From Azotimanducus sp963663145 (lineage in GTDB: Bacteria; Pseudomonadota; Gammaproteobacteria; Pseudomonadales; Azotimanducaceae): a DNA stretch of 64,000 nucleotides. The stretch lies in contig OY760134.1 of NCBI GenBank assembly GCA_963663145.1, positions 434,001 to 498,000 on the forward strand. Reading direction: 5' to 3'. Below, one piece after another: positions 44,801 through 53,896 of this stretch. Both the position numbers and the translations under genes were made by a program. Below the pieces are notes generated by a model. It was given only the letters and a program-made list of their open reading frames with translations. It did no database searches and had not been told where the DNA came from. Position 1 is the stretch's first letter. The number at the start of each line of letters is the position of its first letter.

Positions 44801-46147
44801 CGGTAAATCAGCGTAGGTCTCGGTTCGCTTGATGAGCGCGAATATCTCGTCTCGGCTGCGCGATTCGCTGGCCGTTATGGAAATGATGATCTGGGCCAAG
44901 ATGTCGAGTGGACATCGAACAGGCGAAAGGGGTTCGATTTCTCCGCCGCGGATTAGCTGAGAAAGCGCAGCTGCGGCAATAAAATCATGCCCGTGCACCG
45001 GGTAGAGGGTGGCCCGACTCTTGGCGCCCACCTGGTGGCCGGCGCGCCCTATGCGCTGCAGCGCCGAGGTGACGCTTGGCGGGGATTGCACGAGAATTAC
45101 TTCATCGAGGCCCCCTATGTCGATGCCCATCTCCAGCGTACTGGTGGCGACCACGGAGCGCAGTTCGCCCCGTTTCAGGCGGTCTTCCACCGCGAACCGT
45201 GTTTCGCGCGCGAGTGAGCCATGGTGCGCATAACTCAAGGTGGTTTCCTCGTCGAGGCGATTGATGTCAAGCGCGAGTTTTTCGGCCAGCGAGCGTCCAT
45301 TGACGAATATGAGGCTCGTCTTGTCCGGGGACATGTGTTCCTTCAGTCGCTTCGCGAGCGGTTTCCAGATGGGTTCGGCGGAGTCGTCACTATCTCCCGG
45401 ATAGGAGATGCACAATTCCGGCGCGGCGCGGGCTGTACTGACCTGGGTTTGTACCGGACGCCTCGCAACACGGGCATCCCAACCGCCAATCCATCGAGCG
45501 ATTTCAGAGAGCGGACGAACCGTTGCTGATAGGGCAATGCGTTGAACTTCCCCCGAGCGTTCGACGAGCCGCTCAATGGCTGTCATGAGCAGTGTTCCGC
45601 GACGATTTCCAGCCAGTGCGTGCACCTCATCGACTATCAGCGTCTGCACACCCATGAGGGCGTTTCTTCCGGCATGGGTTGTCAGCATCAGATTGAGGCT
45701 TTCGGGTGTGGTGATGAGAATCTCGGGCGGTGTCTTGAGGAGTCGCCGTCGCTCCGAAGTGCTGGTGTCCCCGCTCCGAGTGGCGACGCGGATATTTGGG
45801 ATGGGGGTGTCCTCCGCTGCGAACACCTGTCGTAATTCGGCAAGGGGCATCACGAGGTTGCGGGCGATGTCGTTGCCAAGCGCCTTCAAGGGGGACACAT
45901 AGAGAACGCGCGTGGAGCCGAGTGAAGTCGGCTGAGTGATGAGTGAATTCAAGGCCCAGAGAAAGGCCGACAGGGTCTTGCCACTGCCGGTGGGCGCACT
46001 CATCAACAGGTGTTTGCCGGCAGCGATGACAGGCCAGCAGACTTGTTGAATCTCTGTCGGTGGTCCTTGGACGCGAAGAAACCAGTCTCTGACGAGTGGA
46101 TGAAACAGGTCCAGCGCAGCAACTGGATCGCGATTCCCTTCCAGCAT
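41813..46147 (-). CDS. lhr: ATP-dependent helicase Lhr
   Basis: 1444 residues, the full-length 'long' Lhr. Superfamily 2 helicase core: Walker A APTGSGKT (residues 51-58), DEVH box (173-176), SATVRPL, and the second RecA domain with STLEMGIDIG and QRIGRAGHQVG. A winged-helix and the long Lhr C-terminal region fill the remainder. Lhr unwinds RNA:DNA hybrids and has repair roles. dgkA follows 10 nt downstream. Confidence 0.94.
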   Translation of the reverse strand: MLEGNRDPVAALDLFHPLVRDWFLRVQGPPTEIQQVCWPVIAAGKHLLMSAPTGSGKTLSAFLWALNSLITQPTSLGSTRVLYVSPLKALGNDIARNLVMPLAELRQVFAAEDTPIPNIRVATRSGDTSTSERRRLLKTPPEILITTPESLNLMLTTHAGRNALMGVQTLIVDEVHALAGNRRGTLLMTAIERLVERSGEVQRIALSATVRPLSEIARWIGGWDARVARRPVQTQVSTARAAPELCISYPGDSDDSAEPIWKPLAKRLKEHMSPDKTSLIFVNGRSLAEKLALDINRLDEETTLSYAHHGSLARETRFAVEDRLKRGELRSVVATSTLEMGIDIGGLDEVILVQSPPSVTSALQRIGRAGHQVGAKSRATLYPVHGHDFIAAAALSQLIRGGEIEPLSPVRCPLDILAQIIISITASESRSRDEIFALIKRTETYADLPRRQFDAVLEMLFSRSANHALRSVKTRLLQEADGRIRATRGAVMDLYASGGAIPDRGLYSVKHQETGATLGELDEEFVWEAKLGQVFSLGSMSWQVQGIGDAHVHVLPAKSSAKFSAPPFWRADSGGRSAVFSQAIGEFLKHMETRLAGDEFDQETLSQHLIDEYGFDQYAAQELLEFLVRQRTVTDKPLPHCEHLLVEKIAGVAGGKGAAPAEVENMLLHTLWGGRVNAPLAIALSAAVEQETGVRPDVMHDDNTIVILSASEMTARRLLGLVTPENLERLLRASLESSGIFGARFRECAGRALLITKRRFGDRLPLWVSRLQAKKLMSAVRNSSDFPMMLEAWRSCLEDEFDLPALQERLESLLCGEILVSEIRTEQPSPFALSATWKQINERYMYADDTPESGQPSALEDDLIQGLRSGGEFDLRLSDAAIEAFVRKRQRLEAGYAPHTGPELSALVRERVLLPLEGWQALQARLRLEAPALAETIPAGTDWRIRSGQRFLVHDSLANHVIYSTDLQDASAYLADIVSFYGPLTLREIRLVAPLPNLEALIGECLARETLCSGKFRSGVDEVQYCDGENLEAIIRMGRSLARAALKPRPANWLPAFVSAFHGSRQDREGPLLLDSLGALRGFSAPVETWLKDLLPCRCEGINETKLDAVMDTAGLIFFGTGKERISIAAPEDLEIVHPTRSKNLIANCFKDEQAKYGFLQLQAAADMPLREFNELFWNAVWRGEISSDRMETLREGLRRGYLLVPKESLVSRRRGTYSWRAHPVTWQGNFFRLPQAPKGQDALDRLDSVKERARVLLDRYGIVNREIANREKPAFAWQQVFPALRLLELSGEVTSGLFFAGLSGPQFALPEAVDVFRDTDLLEGQVRWCSALDPISPAGLNIALEGVPAPRRVSGNHLIISGNRALASWTASGTQVTFADGRYSSQEVSELRTLVAHLVRTRGTITLRRVNGATPLKSEQLRMLEPEVELIREPRAVSLQLPH

Positions 46148-46288
46148 AGTCTTGGTCGCAGCCCTTTGACTTCTCGATTGGATTCTACGGCAAGCGGCAA
46201 GCTACTCGTCACATCAACCTCTCGTTGCAATTGCGAGCGTCGCTCAATTGCGATCAGACGACTCGCAGTTCGCCTGACCGAGCGGCTG

Positions 46289-47119
46289 CTAAAAGAAGTA
46301 ACTCCCCCCATTCGCGACCAACACCGACCCTGTACACATGATCGAGGCGTCGCTGGCGAGCCAACAGACCGCCTGCGCGATCTCGCCGGGCTCGGCCATG
46401 CGCCCCAAGGGGATGGCGCTCTCCATGCGCTTGATCCAGTCTTCGGGAATGCCGTCCATGATCGGTGTGTTGGTGGGGCCAGGGGCGACCGCATTGACGC
46501 GAATGCGCCGTGAACCCAGCTCTCGGGCGAGGCTGCGCGTGAAACCGACAATCGCTGCCTTGCTGGTGACGTAGTGAAGTGGACCCTCGCCTGATTGGGC
46601 GGAGGTGGAGGACATGCTGATGATTGAACCGGAGACGTTGGCCTTGGCCATGGAGTGCACCGCCGCCCGCGTGCAGTAGAACACACCGTCGAGATTGACC
46701 CCCAGCACACCGCGCCAGCCCTCGTCTTGCATGTAAACGAGGTGATCGACATGGGTCTTGGGATCACTTCCGGATTCGAGTTCGGCATTGCGCTTGGCCA
46801 TGAGCTCGTACATCTCGTCGCTGCCGTCATTGGGCGCGCGACCTACGCCGGCGTTGTTGACCAGCACACTAATAGGCCCGAACCGCGATTCAATCTTGTT
46901 GAAGCATTCATTGACGGCCTCGCTGTCGCTGACATCGCACGCAAGTGCCAAGGCCGGTCCCGACAACCCCTTGATCGTCTCCGCCGCCCCGGCCTCGCTC
47001 AAATCCAACGCGGCAACGCTCGCGCCGCGCTCACTGAGCAAACGCGTCGTCGCGCGCCCCATCCCCTGTCCAGCACCTGTCACCACGGCCACTTTGCTAT
47101 TGAGGTCTAGATCACTCAT
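46289..47119 (-). CDS. SDR family oxidoreductase with a mid-protein insert
   Basis: 276 residues, classical SDR. Visible: TGAGQGMG, NNAGVG, SMSSTSAQ (catalytic Ser) and HYVTSKAAIVG (Tyr-Lys), with NAVAPGPTNTP after it. Between the NAG motif and the helix before the Ser strand is an extra 25-30 residue loop (about 98-128, with NAELESGSDPKTHVDHL), usual in carveol- or mycofactocin-linked SDRs and unlike the neighbouring SDR. It follows that gene by 33 nt on the same strand. Substrate unknown. Confidence 0.87.
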   Translation of the reverse strand: MSDLDLNSKVAVVTGAGQGMGRATTRLLSERGASVAALDLSEAGAAETIKGLSGPALALACDVSDSEAVNECFNKIESRFGPISVLVNNAGVGRAPNDGSDEMYELMAKRNAELESGSDPKTHVDHLVYMQDEGWRGVLGVNLDGVFYCTRAAVHSMAKANVSGSIISMSSTSAQSGEGPLHYVTSKAAIVGFTRSLARELGSRRIRVNAVAPGPTNTPIMDGIPEDWIKRMESAIPLGRMAEPGEIAQAVCWLASDASIMCTGSVLVANGGSYFF

Positions 47120-47152
47120 TTCGCATCCTCTACGAACTCTTACAGACTAAAT

Positions 47153-47938
47153 TTAGCTGCTCGGCGGCGGCACCACCAACTGAGAAGCTTTGCCGCCATC
47201 GACGGAAAGGCATACGCCCGTCACGTAGCCAGCGTCATCGGAGAGCAAGAAGGCCGCTGCGGCGGCCACCTCTTGCGGTGCTCCAAGTCGATTCATGGGA
47301 ACCCCGCCGGCGACCGCTTCTGTGTAGCCCGGAATGCCGCCCAAGGCTGCCTCGGTGCTGCCCGTCGCGATCACGCCCGGCGCAATCACATTGATGCGCA
47401 CACCATGTGGCGCGGCCTCCATGGCGGCGCATTTTGAAAAGTGAATAAGCGCTGCCTTTGATGCCGAATAGGCCGCCATGTTTTCGGTTGCCAAGAGGCC
47501 GTTGATGGATGACACATTGAGTATGGCACCCTTGCCTGCCGCCAGCATGACCGACATGGCCGCTTGCGTGCTGGCGAAGGCGGCATCGACATTTACTCGA
47601 AAGTCCTGCTGAAAGGCCTCAAGGGAAGTATCCGCTATCCCGCTCCAGCCGACGTGCATGGCGTTGTTGACGAGAAAATCAAAGCGACCCTGGGTGTCCC
47701 CTATTTCGCTGATCAACACCTGCAAGGCGGACGTATCGGCGACATTGAGATTCCTCGTATGCGCCGGTGCCCCCAGCAACTCACCCGCCGAGGCCAACGC
47801 CTCTTGTCGGCGGCCGCAGATGTAGACGGTCGCGCCCTCGGAAATGAGTCGCTCGGCAATGGCGAGGCCAATACCTTCGCTGCCGCCGGTGACCAGCCCA
47901 ACCTGGCCTGTAAATCGTTCCATCATCGCTATTGGCAT
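47153..47938 (-). CDS. SDR family oxidoreductase
   Basis: 261 residues. Visible: TGGSEGIG, VNNAMHVG (Ala-Met instead of the usual Ala-Gly after the two Asn), NVSSINGL, AYSASKAALIH and NVIAPGVIATGSTE. ICGRRQ after strand 2 suggests NADP. Start ATGs at 47938 and 47926 are both possible. Divergent from the ligase gene at 48033. With the SDR downstream it forms a two-gene leftward operon. Substrate unknown. Confidence 0.87.
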   Translation of the reverse strand: MPIAMMERFTGQVGLVTGGSEGIGLAIAERLISEGATVYICGRRQEALASAGELLGAPAHTRNLNVADTSALQVLISEIGDTQGRFDFLVNNAMHVGWSGIADTSLEAFQQDFRVNVDAAFASTQAAMSVMLAAGKGAILNVSSINGLLATENMAAYSASKAALIHFSKCAAMEAAPHGVRINVIAPGVIATGSTEAALGGIPGYTEAVAGGVPMNRLGAPQEVAAAAAFLLSDDAGYVTGVCLSVDGGKASQLVVPPPSS

Positions 47939-48032
47939 TTCTGAAATCGCAGGTTTCGGCTAGTCTAACTGCGCAAATGGAAAATTTGCAGCAAGCGCAC
48001 TATTCTGTTTCACATCTCCGGAGATTCGCTTT

Positions 48033-49646
48033 GTGGATCGCGTCCCGCCCAGCCTCGCAACACAATTCGCCGTCCGCGAACAGACTCGCGACGGCTACAT
48101 GGTGCGCGTGTTTCAAGCGAATCATGCCTACCTCGCACAGCTATTCGAGTGTCTTGGAACCTACTCGACGCGGGAGTTCGTCATTCATGAAGAGGTGCGA
48201 TTGACCTATGACCAATGCCGCGTCCGCGCGGCGCGCCTTGCCCGGCACCTTCAACAGGCGCACCAGATTGAACCCGGGGACCGAATCGGCCTCGCCTTGC
48301 CGAATTCACCCGAGTGGATTCTCGGCTTTATCGCTATCGCCGCCTTGGGGGCCGCTCCGGCACTCATCAACGCACACGCGGGTCGCGAAGAATTTGCGCA
48401 TTGCCTCACCTCCATCCAGTGCCGCTTGTGCATCCACGCGCGAGGCGAGATTCCGGCCGAGATTCAGGGTTTGACTATGGATGAGCTTGAACCAATTGTT
48501 TCAGGCGGGGAAAACTCTGCGCTGCCCCAGACGCCTCGGGGCCCAGACGACGAAGCCCTGCTCATGTTTACCAGCGGAACTACCGGTCTGCCCAAGGCAG
48601 CTTCCCTGTCGCACCTGAGCCTGTTAACCGCGCTCAAGACCATCCAATACTCGAGCGCGTTGATCGCCGCGCGACTCGCCGAAGCCTATGGAATGGACTA
48701 CGAGACGCTTGCCGGTATGCGTTCACCGCCGGTCAATTTGCTGGTGTTTCCGCTCTTTCATGTGAGCGGTTGCCATGCGATATTCTTAAGCAGCTTGTTG
48801 CAGGGCGGCAAGCTCGTGCTCATGCCGCGTTGGGATGCGCGAGAAGCGCTTGAGCTCATAGAGCGCGAAAAGGTCACGGCGTTTCCGGCGGTGCCGACCA
48901 TGTATCGCGATCTTCTTCGCCTTGAGGCGCGAGCCGAGTTCGACCTATCGAGCCTCCTCAACATGTCGGTCGGCGGGCAGGCCACGCCGCCGGCACTCCT
49001 TGCAGACATACACGAGGCGTTTCCTTCCGTCGTCATGGGCAGCGGCTATGGCATGACGGAAAGCAACGGCACGGTGACCCTCGCCGTGGGAGCGGAGTTC
49101 ATCGACAATCCGCGCTCAGTTGGGCGAGTTGTCTCGACCATCGATGCCGAGATCCGTGATGAGAATGGTGAACGACTGCCGGCCCATGAGACCGGCGAGA
49201 TTCACATTCGCGGTGCGGCGCTCATGACCGGTTATGTTGGACAAGAAGTCGCGCCATTCGATGGGAGAGGTTGGTTCGCGACCGGAGATCTGGGCTATCT
49301 CGACGATTCAGGCCAACTCTACATTGTTGATCGCAAGACCGACATGGTGATCTCAGGCGGCGAGAACATCTACTGCGCGGAAGTCGAACGCGCCTTGGAG
49401 CTGCACCTCGATGTGCGTGAGAGCGCGGCCTTCGGGCTGCCGGATGAGCGATTGGGAGAAAAGTTGGTGGCGGTTGTCGTTCCGCAGCCCGGCAAGACGT
49501 TGGACGAGGCCATGCTGCTTGCCCATTGCCTGCAGCATCTCACCAAACACAAGGTGCCCAAGCAGATTCTTGTGCGCTCAGATCCACTACCGCGCAACGC
49601 CTCCGGCAAGACGATCAAACGCCTTGTTAAACATCAATCCACCTGA
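48033..49646 (+). CDS. acyl-CoA synthetase (AMP-forming ligase)
   Basis: 537 residues, a second ANL ligase distinct from that at 38783. Motifs: FTSGTTGLPKAASLSH, YGMTESNG, GWFATGDLGYLDDSG, RKTDMVISGGENIYCAEVE and PRNASGKTIKR. The start codon is a GTG at 48033. It leads a rightward group with an amidohydrolase (20 nt later) and a Rieske oxygenase. This suggests activation of an acid made by, or feeding, that pathway. Confidence 0.9.
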   Translation: MDRVPPSLATQFAVREQTRDGYMVRVFQANHAYLAQLFECLGTYSTREFVIHEEVRLTYDQCRVRAARLARHLQQAHQIEPGDRIGLALPNSPEWILGFIAIAALGAAPALINAHAGREEFAHCLTSIQCRLCIHARGEIPAEIQGLTMDELEPIVSGGENSALPQTPRGPDDEALLMFTSGTTGLPKAASLSHLSLLTALKTIQYSSALIAARLAEAYGMDYETLAGMRSPPVNLLVFPLFHVSGCHAIFLSSLLQGGKLVLMPRWDAREALELIEREKVTAFPAVPTMYRDLLRLEARAEFDLSSLLNMSVGGQATPPALLADIHEAFPSVVMGSGYGMTESNGTVTLAVGAEFIDNPRSVGRVVSTIDAEIRDENGERLPAHETGEIHIRGAALMTGYVGQEVAPFDGRGWFATGDLGYLDDSGQLYIVDRKTDMVISGGENIYCAEVERALELHLDVRESAAFGLPDERLGEKLVAVVVPQPGKTLDEAMLLAHCLQHLTKHKVPKQILVRSDPLPRNASGKTIKRLVKHQST

Positions 49647-49666
49647 ATGAACCGGTAACCCCGACC

Positions 49667-50554
49667 ATGACCCCAGAAGCAATGCGCCAAATCCCCATCG
49701 TCGATCTCATGATGGGCATCCCCGTCAGCGAAACCAACCAGGAGTGGTACGGGAGTTTCTTGCCGCTCCTCAAGGACAATGAGAGTATCGAGCAATTCAA
49801 GATGCCGGCCCAGTACATGTTTCGCGATGTGCCGGTACTTGAAAAAACAGACGACTACGTCGAGTTTCTTATCGGCGAGATGAACAAGTACGGCATCGAC
49901 ATCGCGCTGGTCGGGTACTTTGAGGGCTCCGAGGCGGCCGAGAGTGCCAAGCAGACCTACCCCGAGCGATTTAGTTTCGACTTCCCGATTGATCCCAATC
50001 GAGGCATGGAGACCGTTCGCGCCATCCGCAAGGCGCACGCCGAATTTGGTATTCATTCGGTGTCCGTGTTTCCTTGCGGTTGCAATCCACAGGTGCCCAT
50101 TGATGATCGACGCATGTGGCTCGTCTATGGCGTCTGCTGCGAACTGGACCTGCCGATCTTGGTCAACGTCGGCGTGCCCGGGCCGCGCGTGCCAATGGCC
50201 CCGCAGCACGTGGCTCTGGTCGACGAGGTCTGTTATCACTTCCCCGACCTCAAGTTCGTGATGCGCCACGGCGGTGAACCTTGGGAAGAACTCGCCGTCA
50301 AGCTGATGCTCAAGTGGCCGAACCTCTACTATTCGACCTCGGCCTTTGCGCCCAAGTATTACCCGGAATCCATCATCAACTACGCCAATACGCGCGGAGC
50401 GGACAAAGTCTTGTATGCCGGATACTACCCGGCGGGATTGAGTCTTGAGCGAATCTTCGCCGAGTTGCCGCAAGTACCCTTCAGGGATGAGACTATTTGG
50501 CGAAAATTCCTGAGCGAGAATGCCCGTCGCGTGTTCAACCTGCCTCGGCCATAA
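49667..50554 (+). CDS. amidohydrolase-2-like protein with substituted metal ligands
   Basis: 295 residues that follow the amidohydrolase-2 fold, but the usual ligands are replaced. The N-terminal DxHxH is IVDLMMG, the His of the PxxIH strand is LVNVGVPG, and the C-terminal GSDYP is AGYYPAG; only RHGGEPW keeps a His. A known actinobacterial subgroup shows similar changes, I believe. It could be a different-metal or non-metal hydrolase or an accessory protein. It lies between the ligase and the Rieske gene (30 nt) in a tight rightward group. Function unknown. Confidence 0.78.
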   Translation: MTPEAMRQIPIVDLMMGIPVSETNQEWYGSFLPLLKDNESIEQFKMPAQYMFRDVPVLEKTDDYVEFLIGEMNKYGIDIALVGYFEGSEAAESAKQTYPERFSFDFPIDPNRGMETVRAIRKAHAEFGIHSVSVFPCGCNPQVPIDDRRMWLVYGVCCELDLPILVNVGVPGPRVPMAPQHVALVDEVCYHFPDLKFVMRHGGEPWEELAVKLMLKWPNLYYSTSAFAPKYYPESIINYANTRGADKVLYAGYYPAGLSLERIFAELPQVPFRDETIWRKFLSENARRVFNLPRP

Positions 50555-50584
50555 TCCGATACGAAGCTCTCAGCGAGAACAATC

Positions 50585-51709
50585 ATGAACCAAGTCGCCG
50601 ACATTCGAGACACCCGCAGCGCGCCCGTACTGGTGTGGGATCAACTCAAGGATCTCGATAAGGATGCCCTCGCCCGCTGGCGAATGGATCCTGTGGTGAA
50701 TGGCCGCAGCGCCGAGGAGCGCGGCATCACGGTGCCCATGCCCTATGGGTGGTTTGTGATGTGTTACAGCGAAGATCTCGCCGTTGGCCAGGTCAAGCCG
50801 CTGCACTACTTCGAGCGCGACCTCGTGGCATGGCGCGGCGAAGACGGCAAGGCGCGCGTACTTGATGCCTATTGCGCGCATCTTGGCGCGCACATGGGCT
50901 ACGGCGGCAAGGTGGACGGCAATCATCTGCAGTGTCCCTTGCATTCTTGGCGTTGGGACGGCGAAGGTGCTGTGGTGGAGATTCCTTACTCCAAGACCAT
51001 TCCACCGAGGATGAGAAAGCCTTCCTGTGAACGAGCGTACGAGACCCGCGAAGCCAACGGATTTGTGTGGGCCTGGCATCACCCAGAAAACGAACCGCCT
51101 AGCTATGAAGTCGCACCTTTCGAGGAAGTGGGGCATCCGGATTGGACCGAGTACGAGAAGCACGAATGGATTGTCTACGGCCCCATGCAAACCATTGCCG
51201 AAAACGGGGCCGATAGCGCACACTTCAAGTACATTCACGGGGTCGCCAACTATCCAAATTACGACATCAGTTTCGATGGACACAAACGCACTGCCGAGGT
51301 GCATGTGCAGATGGGCACGCCCCAAGGCACGGTGAGCGGCACTATTGCTTATGGCGTGGATGGCAGCGGACAGCCTTGGACGCGCTTCATGGGCATGTGC
51401 GAGACCTTGCTGGTGACTGGCTTGACGCCGATTTCGAGGGACACCACCCACCTGCGCTTCGCCTTCACGCAACTGAAAGCCGATCGCGACGGTCCCAAGG
51501 GAGGCCTCGCGAGAGCCATGATCAAGGATATCTGCAAACAGCTTGATCAAGACAAGGTGGTGTGGGACCGCCAAAAGTACATAGAGTCACCACCGCTCTG
51601 CGCAGGAGACGGCCCCATCAGCGACTTCCGCAACTTCTTCCGCCAGTTCTACGCGGGAGAAGAGTGGGAAAAGTACCGAGGCGGTATGAAACGCAGCGTG
51701 AGCCGGTAG
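50585..51709 (+). CDS. Rieske non-haem iron oxygenase, terminal (alpha) component
   Basis: 374 residues. Rieske cluster ligands Cys97, His99, Cys117 and His120 are seen in AYCAHLGAHMG and LQCPLHSWRW. The mononuclear iron site is at ENGADSAHFKYIHG (Asp210, His213, His218). Size and pattern recall KshA (3-ketosteroid 9-alpha-hydroxylase) and related ring hydroxylases. It needs an external reductase; none is in the window. It ends the rightward group with the ligase and amidohydrolase. The steroid link is an inference. Confidence 0.88.
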   Translation: MNQVADIRDTRSAPVLVWDQLKDLDKDALARWRMDPVVNGRSAEERGITVPMPYGWFVMCYSEDLAVGQVKPLHYFERDLVAWRGEDGKARVLDAYCAHLGAHMGYGGKVDGNHLQCPLHSWRWDGEGAVVEIPYSKTIPPRMRKPSCERAYETREANGFVWAWHHPENEPPSYEVAPFEEVGHPDWTEYEKHEWIVYGPMQTIAENGADSAHFKYIHGVANYPNYDISFDGHKRTAEVHVQMGTPQGTVSGTIAYGVDGSGQPWTRFMGMCETLLVTGLTPISRDTTHLRFAFTQLKADRDGPKGGLARAMIKDICKQLDQDKVVWDRQKYIESPPLCAGDGPISDFRNFFRQFYAGEEWEKYRGGMKRSVSR

Positions 51710-51981
51710 CGCTGGGTGAGCGCAGTTTGCGCTTGAGCGTGATGGAGAGCATGACTTACGCGACTATAGGTTTGCTTCAATGACGCTGACGGTCGCGTCG
51801 GACGAACGGAGGGTCCGCAGGCGTGCAGTTTGTCGTGCGGAGTCCCGTTCCATAGATGGAATGAAACCCGACTGCCTGACACAAAAGAAGTTCATAAATT
51901 GCCCACCCAGATCGACCACGGTGAGATACTCCTGCCGGTGAAAGAGGCAGGGCTTTACATCCGGAAACGCTGGGGCGGCAG
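51710..51981. other. non-coding or decayed stretch after the Rieske gene
   Basis: 272 nt with no start codon for a credible protein. One frame is open from about 51770 to the TGA at 51981-51984 but has no ATG and resembles nothing I know. It may be the decayed 5' part of the small reading frames that follow. Confidence 0.45.
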
Positions 51982-52068
51982 ATGAGCAGGGAAGGTTACA
52001 AGGACAGCCACGCTCTGGTCTTCAAGTCGGCGATACAAGAAGGAAAGGTGGTCTATGAGGGGGCATAA
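51982..52068 (+). CDS. 28-codon reading frame, possible gene remnant
   Basis: The product MSREGYKDSHALVFKSAIQE continues GKVVYEGA. The tail 'EGKVVYE' resembles C-termini of MNT-type nucleotidyltransferases, which suggests the last piece of a broken gene, but this is weak. Its ATG overlaps the TGA of an upstream open frame (ATGA), and its 3' end overlaps the next frame by 14 nt. It may not be translated. Confidence 0.25.
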   Translation: MSREGYKDSHALVFKSAIQEGKVVYEGA

Positions 52069-52276
52069 GCGTTATCCGCTAGACGATCCCATCTATCGCC
52101 TAGCGGACATCTCTCTCGACCAAGGTGACTCACTCAGCAACGAGGAGATTGATGCCATAGTGTATGGTCAATCAGACATGGCGGCCGAGCATTCCTTAGA
52201 TCGCGTTTTCGGGATACTTGGACGTGGTGGAAGCACGGATGAGTTTCTCAAGGATATTCGTGGAAAGACGGGCTAA
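52055..52276 (+). CDS. small acidic hypothetical protein
   Basis: 73 residues, beginning MRGHKRYPLDDPIYRLADIS, acidic in the middle and basic at both ends. I do not recognise it. GGAAAGGTGG lies a few bases upstream of its ATG. The stop overlaps the stop of the convergent sulfatase by 3 nt. Small size and position after a decayed frame suggest a residue of a toxin-antitoxin-type cassette, with no direct proof. Confidence 0.45.
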   Translation: MRGHKRYPLDDPIYRLADISLDQGDSLSNEEIDAIVYGQSDMAAEHSLDRVFGILGRGGSTDEFLKDIRGKTG

Positions 52277-53883
52277 TCGCACACCTCATCAAGCGGCCAT
52301 TGGCTTTCGCAGGCATCGATCAACCGGCCACGTTCACCGTGCATCGCATCGAGCGCTTTTTCGACGCCTCGCGGCATCATGCCCTGCGCAGGGCCCTCTT
52401 GCAGCGTCTCGATGGGCCGTGGAAAGCTGGCCCAATCCTTCGGAGCACGCCAACCCGGCGGTCCGATGAGATAGGAGCGCGTTCCGTAGATGGGGTAGGC
52501 CGCGCGCCATTGCCTGATGATCCTCTCCATTTCCGCGACCCTGTCTAGATGGGCTTCGGCCAGATTCTCATACTCGTTCGGGTCGTTCGCGACATCAAAT
52601 AGATAGTTGGTAATGCTGGTTTCGCTCTGGTTTTGGATGATCTCTTGTACCAGTTTCCAATTCTGGTTGAATAGCGTGAGATTGAACATTCCGTAGATAG
52701 GCGTTTCTGAGGCGAAAAACACATAGTCCTCGCGGGGCGCCTTGGTCCATTGGTTTATGGATGACCAGAGGCTGCCGCCATCCCAGTCGCGATGCGCGCC
52801 GGGCGATATTTGAGCCGCTTCCATGAGGGTCGGAAATACATCCATAACGGTCATGATCTCGTCCATGACAGTGCCGGCCTCCAAACGCTCCGGCCAACGC
52901 ATGGACGCCACCACGCGAATGCCACCCTCGAACACCTCGCCCTTGCCACCGCGAAGTGGCGCGTTGTTGGCACCGCCAACCGAGTAGGCTGCGCCGCCGT
53001 TGTCACTCATGAAGAAGACTAGCGTGTTGTCGCGTATGCCCTCATCATCGAGCGTACCGAGCACCTGTCCTATGGCCTGATCCATGGCATCCACCACCGC
53101 GGCGTACATGGGTCTGGCACTCGGCATGCCGAGCCGCTTGGCTGATTCGCGCGTCCCATCGGTGTGATAGCTGCGCGCGGGTGGGAGTTCGGTCTCTATA
53201 TCGGCGTATTTCGCCACCAATTCCGGAGGTGCGTCGAGCGGTGTATGCGGCGCAAGAAAAGGCATATAGAGGAAAAACGGCTTTTCGGGGTCGCGCTCGC
53301 GGATATAGCGGCTGGCCTCATCGGCAAGCAGAAAGGTCTCATAGCCCTGATCGTCGATGCTCTCCCCATTGACCTGAAAGTCCTTCCCACCCTGATTCGC
53401 AAAGGGTGGGTAATAGCCGACTTCGGTGTGCAGATGCCCATAAAAGTGTTCGAATCCGCGATTGTTGGGATGATAGGTCTGCTGCGCATGGCCCAAGTGC
53501 CACTTGCCTACCATCGCAGTCTGATAGCCCGCATCGAGAAAGGCTTCGGGCAGGAACCGCTCGGCAGGATCTATGCCGGTGGTGTCCCAAGGGAGGATCA
53601 CGCCATAGGCCACGCCGAGGCGCATGGGATTGCGCGCGGTCATGAGCGCCGCACGGGTTGGCGAACAGATGGGCGTGGTGTAGAAGCGATTGAGCTGCAC
53701 GCCGTCTCGCGCCAAGGAATCGAGCGTGGGCGTGTCGATATCGCCGCCGTGGTAGCCGACATCCGCCCAGCCGAGATCATCCGCCACCATGATGATGACG
53801 TTCGGCTTTTCAGCGAATGAAATCGGTGACCAAAGTGCGCAGCCTGCTGCGATCAAAAAGAGTCTCGTTGTTTGCCAGTTCAT
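52273..53883 (-). CDS. exported arylsulfatase
   Basis: 536 residues. A signal peptide (LFLIAAGCALWSPISFA) is followed by NVIIMVADDLGWADVG with the calcium-binding aspartate pair. The CxPxR modification site is CSPTR (residues 73-77), whose Cys is turned into formylglycine. GKWHLGHA, APHTPLDAP and FFMSDNGG complete the sulfatase set. It hydrolyses sulfate esters in the periplasm or outside. It is the last of four leftward genes, 13 nt after the DUF3604 gene. No formylglycine-generating enzyme is seen in the window. Confidence 0.92.
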   Translation of the reverse strand: MNWQTTRLFLIAAGCALWSPISFAEKPNVIIMVADDLGWADVGYHGGDIDTPTLDSLARDGVQLNRFYTTPICSPTRAALMTARNPMRLGVAYGVILPWDTTGIDPAERFLPEAFLDAGYQTAMVGKWHLGHAQQTYHPNNRGFEHFYGHLHTEVGYYPPFANQGGKDFQVNGESIDDQGYETFLLADEASRYIRERDPEKPFFLYMPFLAPHTPLDAPPELVAKYADIETELPPARSYHTDGTRESAKRLGMPSARPMYAAVVDAMDQAIGQVLGTLDDEGIRDNTLVFFMSDNGGAAYSVGGANNAPLRGGKGEVFEGGIRVVASMRWPERLEAGTVMDEIMTVMDVFPTLMEAAQISPGAHRDWDGGSLWSSINQWTKAPREDYVFFASETPIYGMFNLTLFNQNWKLVQEIIQNQSETSITNYLFDVANDPNEYENLAEAHLDRVAEMERIIRQWRAAYPIYGTRSYLIGPPGWRAPKDWASFPRPIETLQEGPAQGMMPRGVEKALDAMHGERGRLIDACESQWPLDEVCD

Positions 53884-53896
53884 GTGAGTCCTGTTT

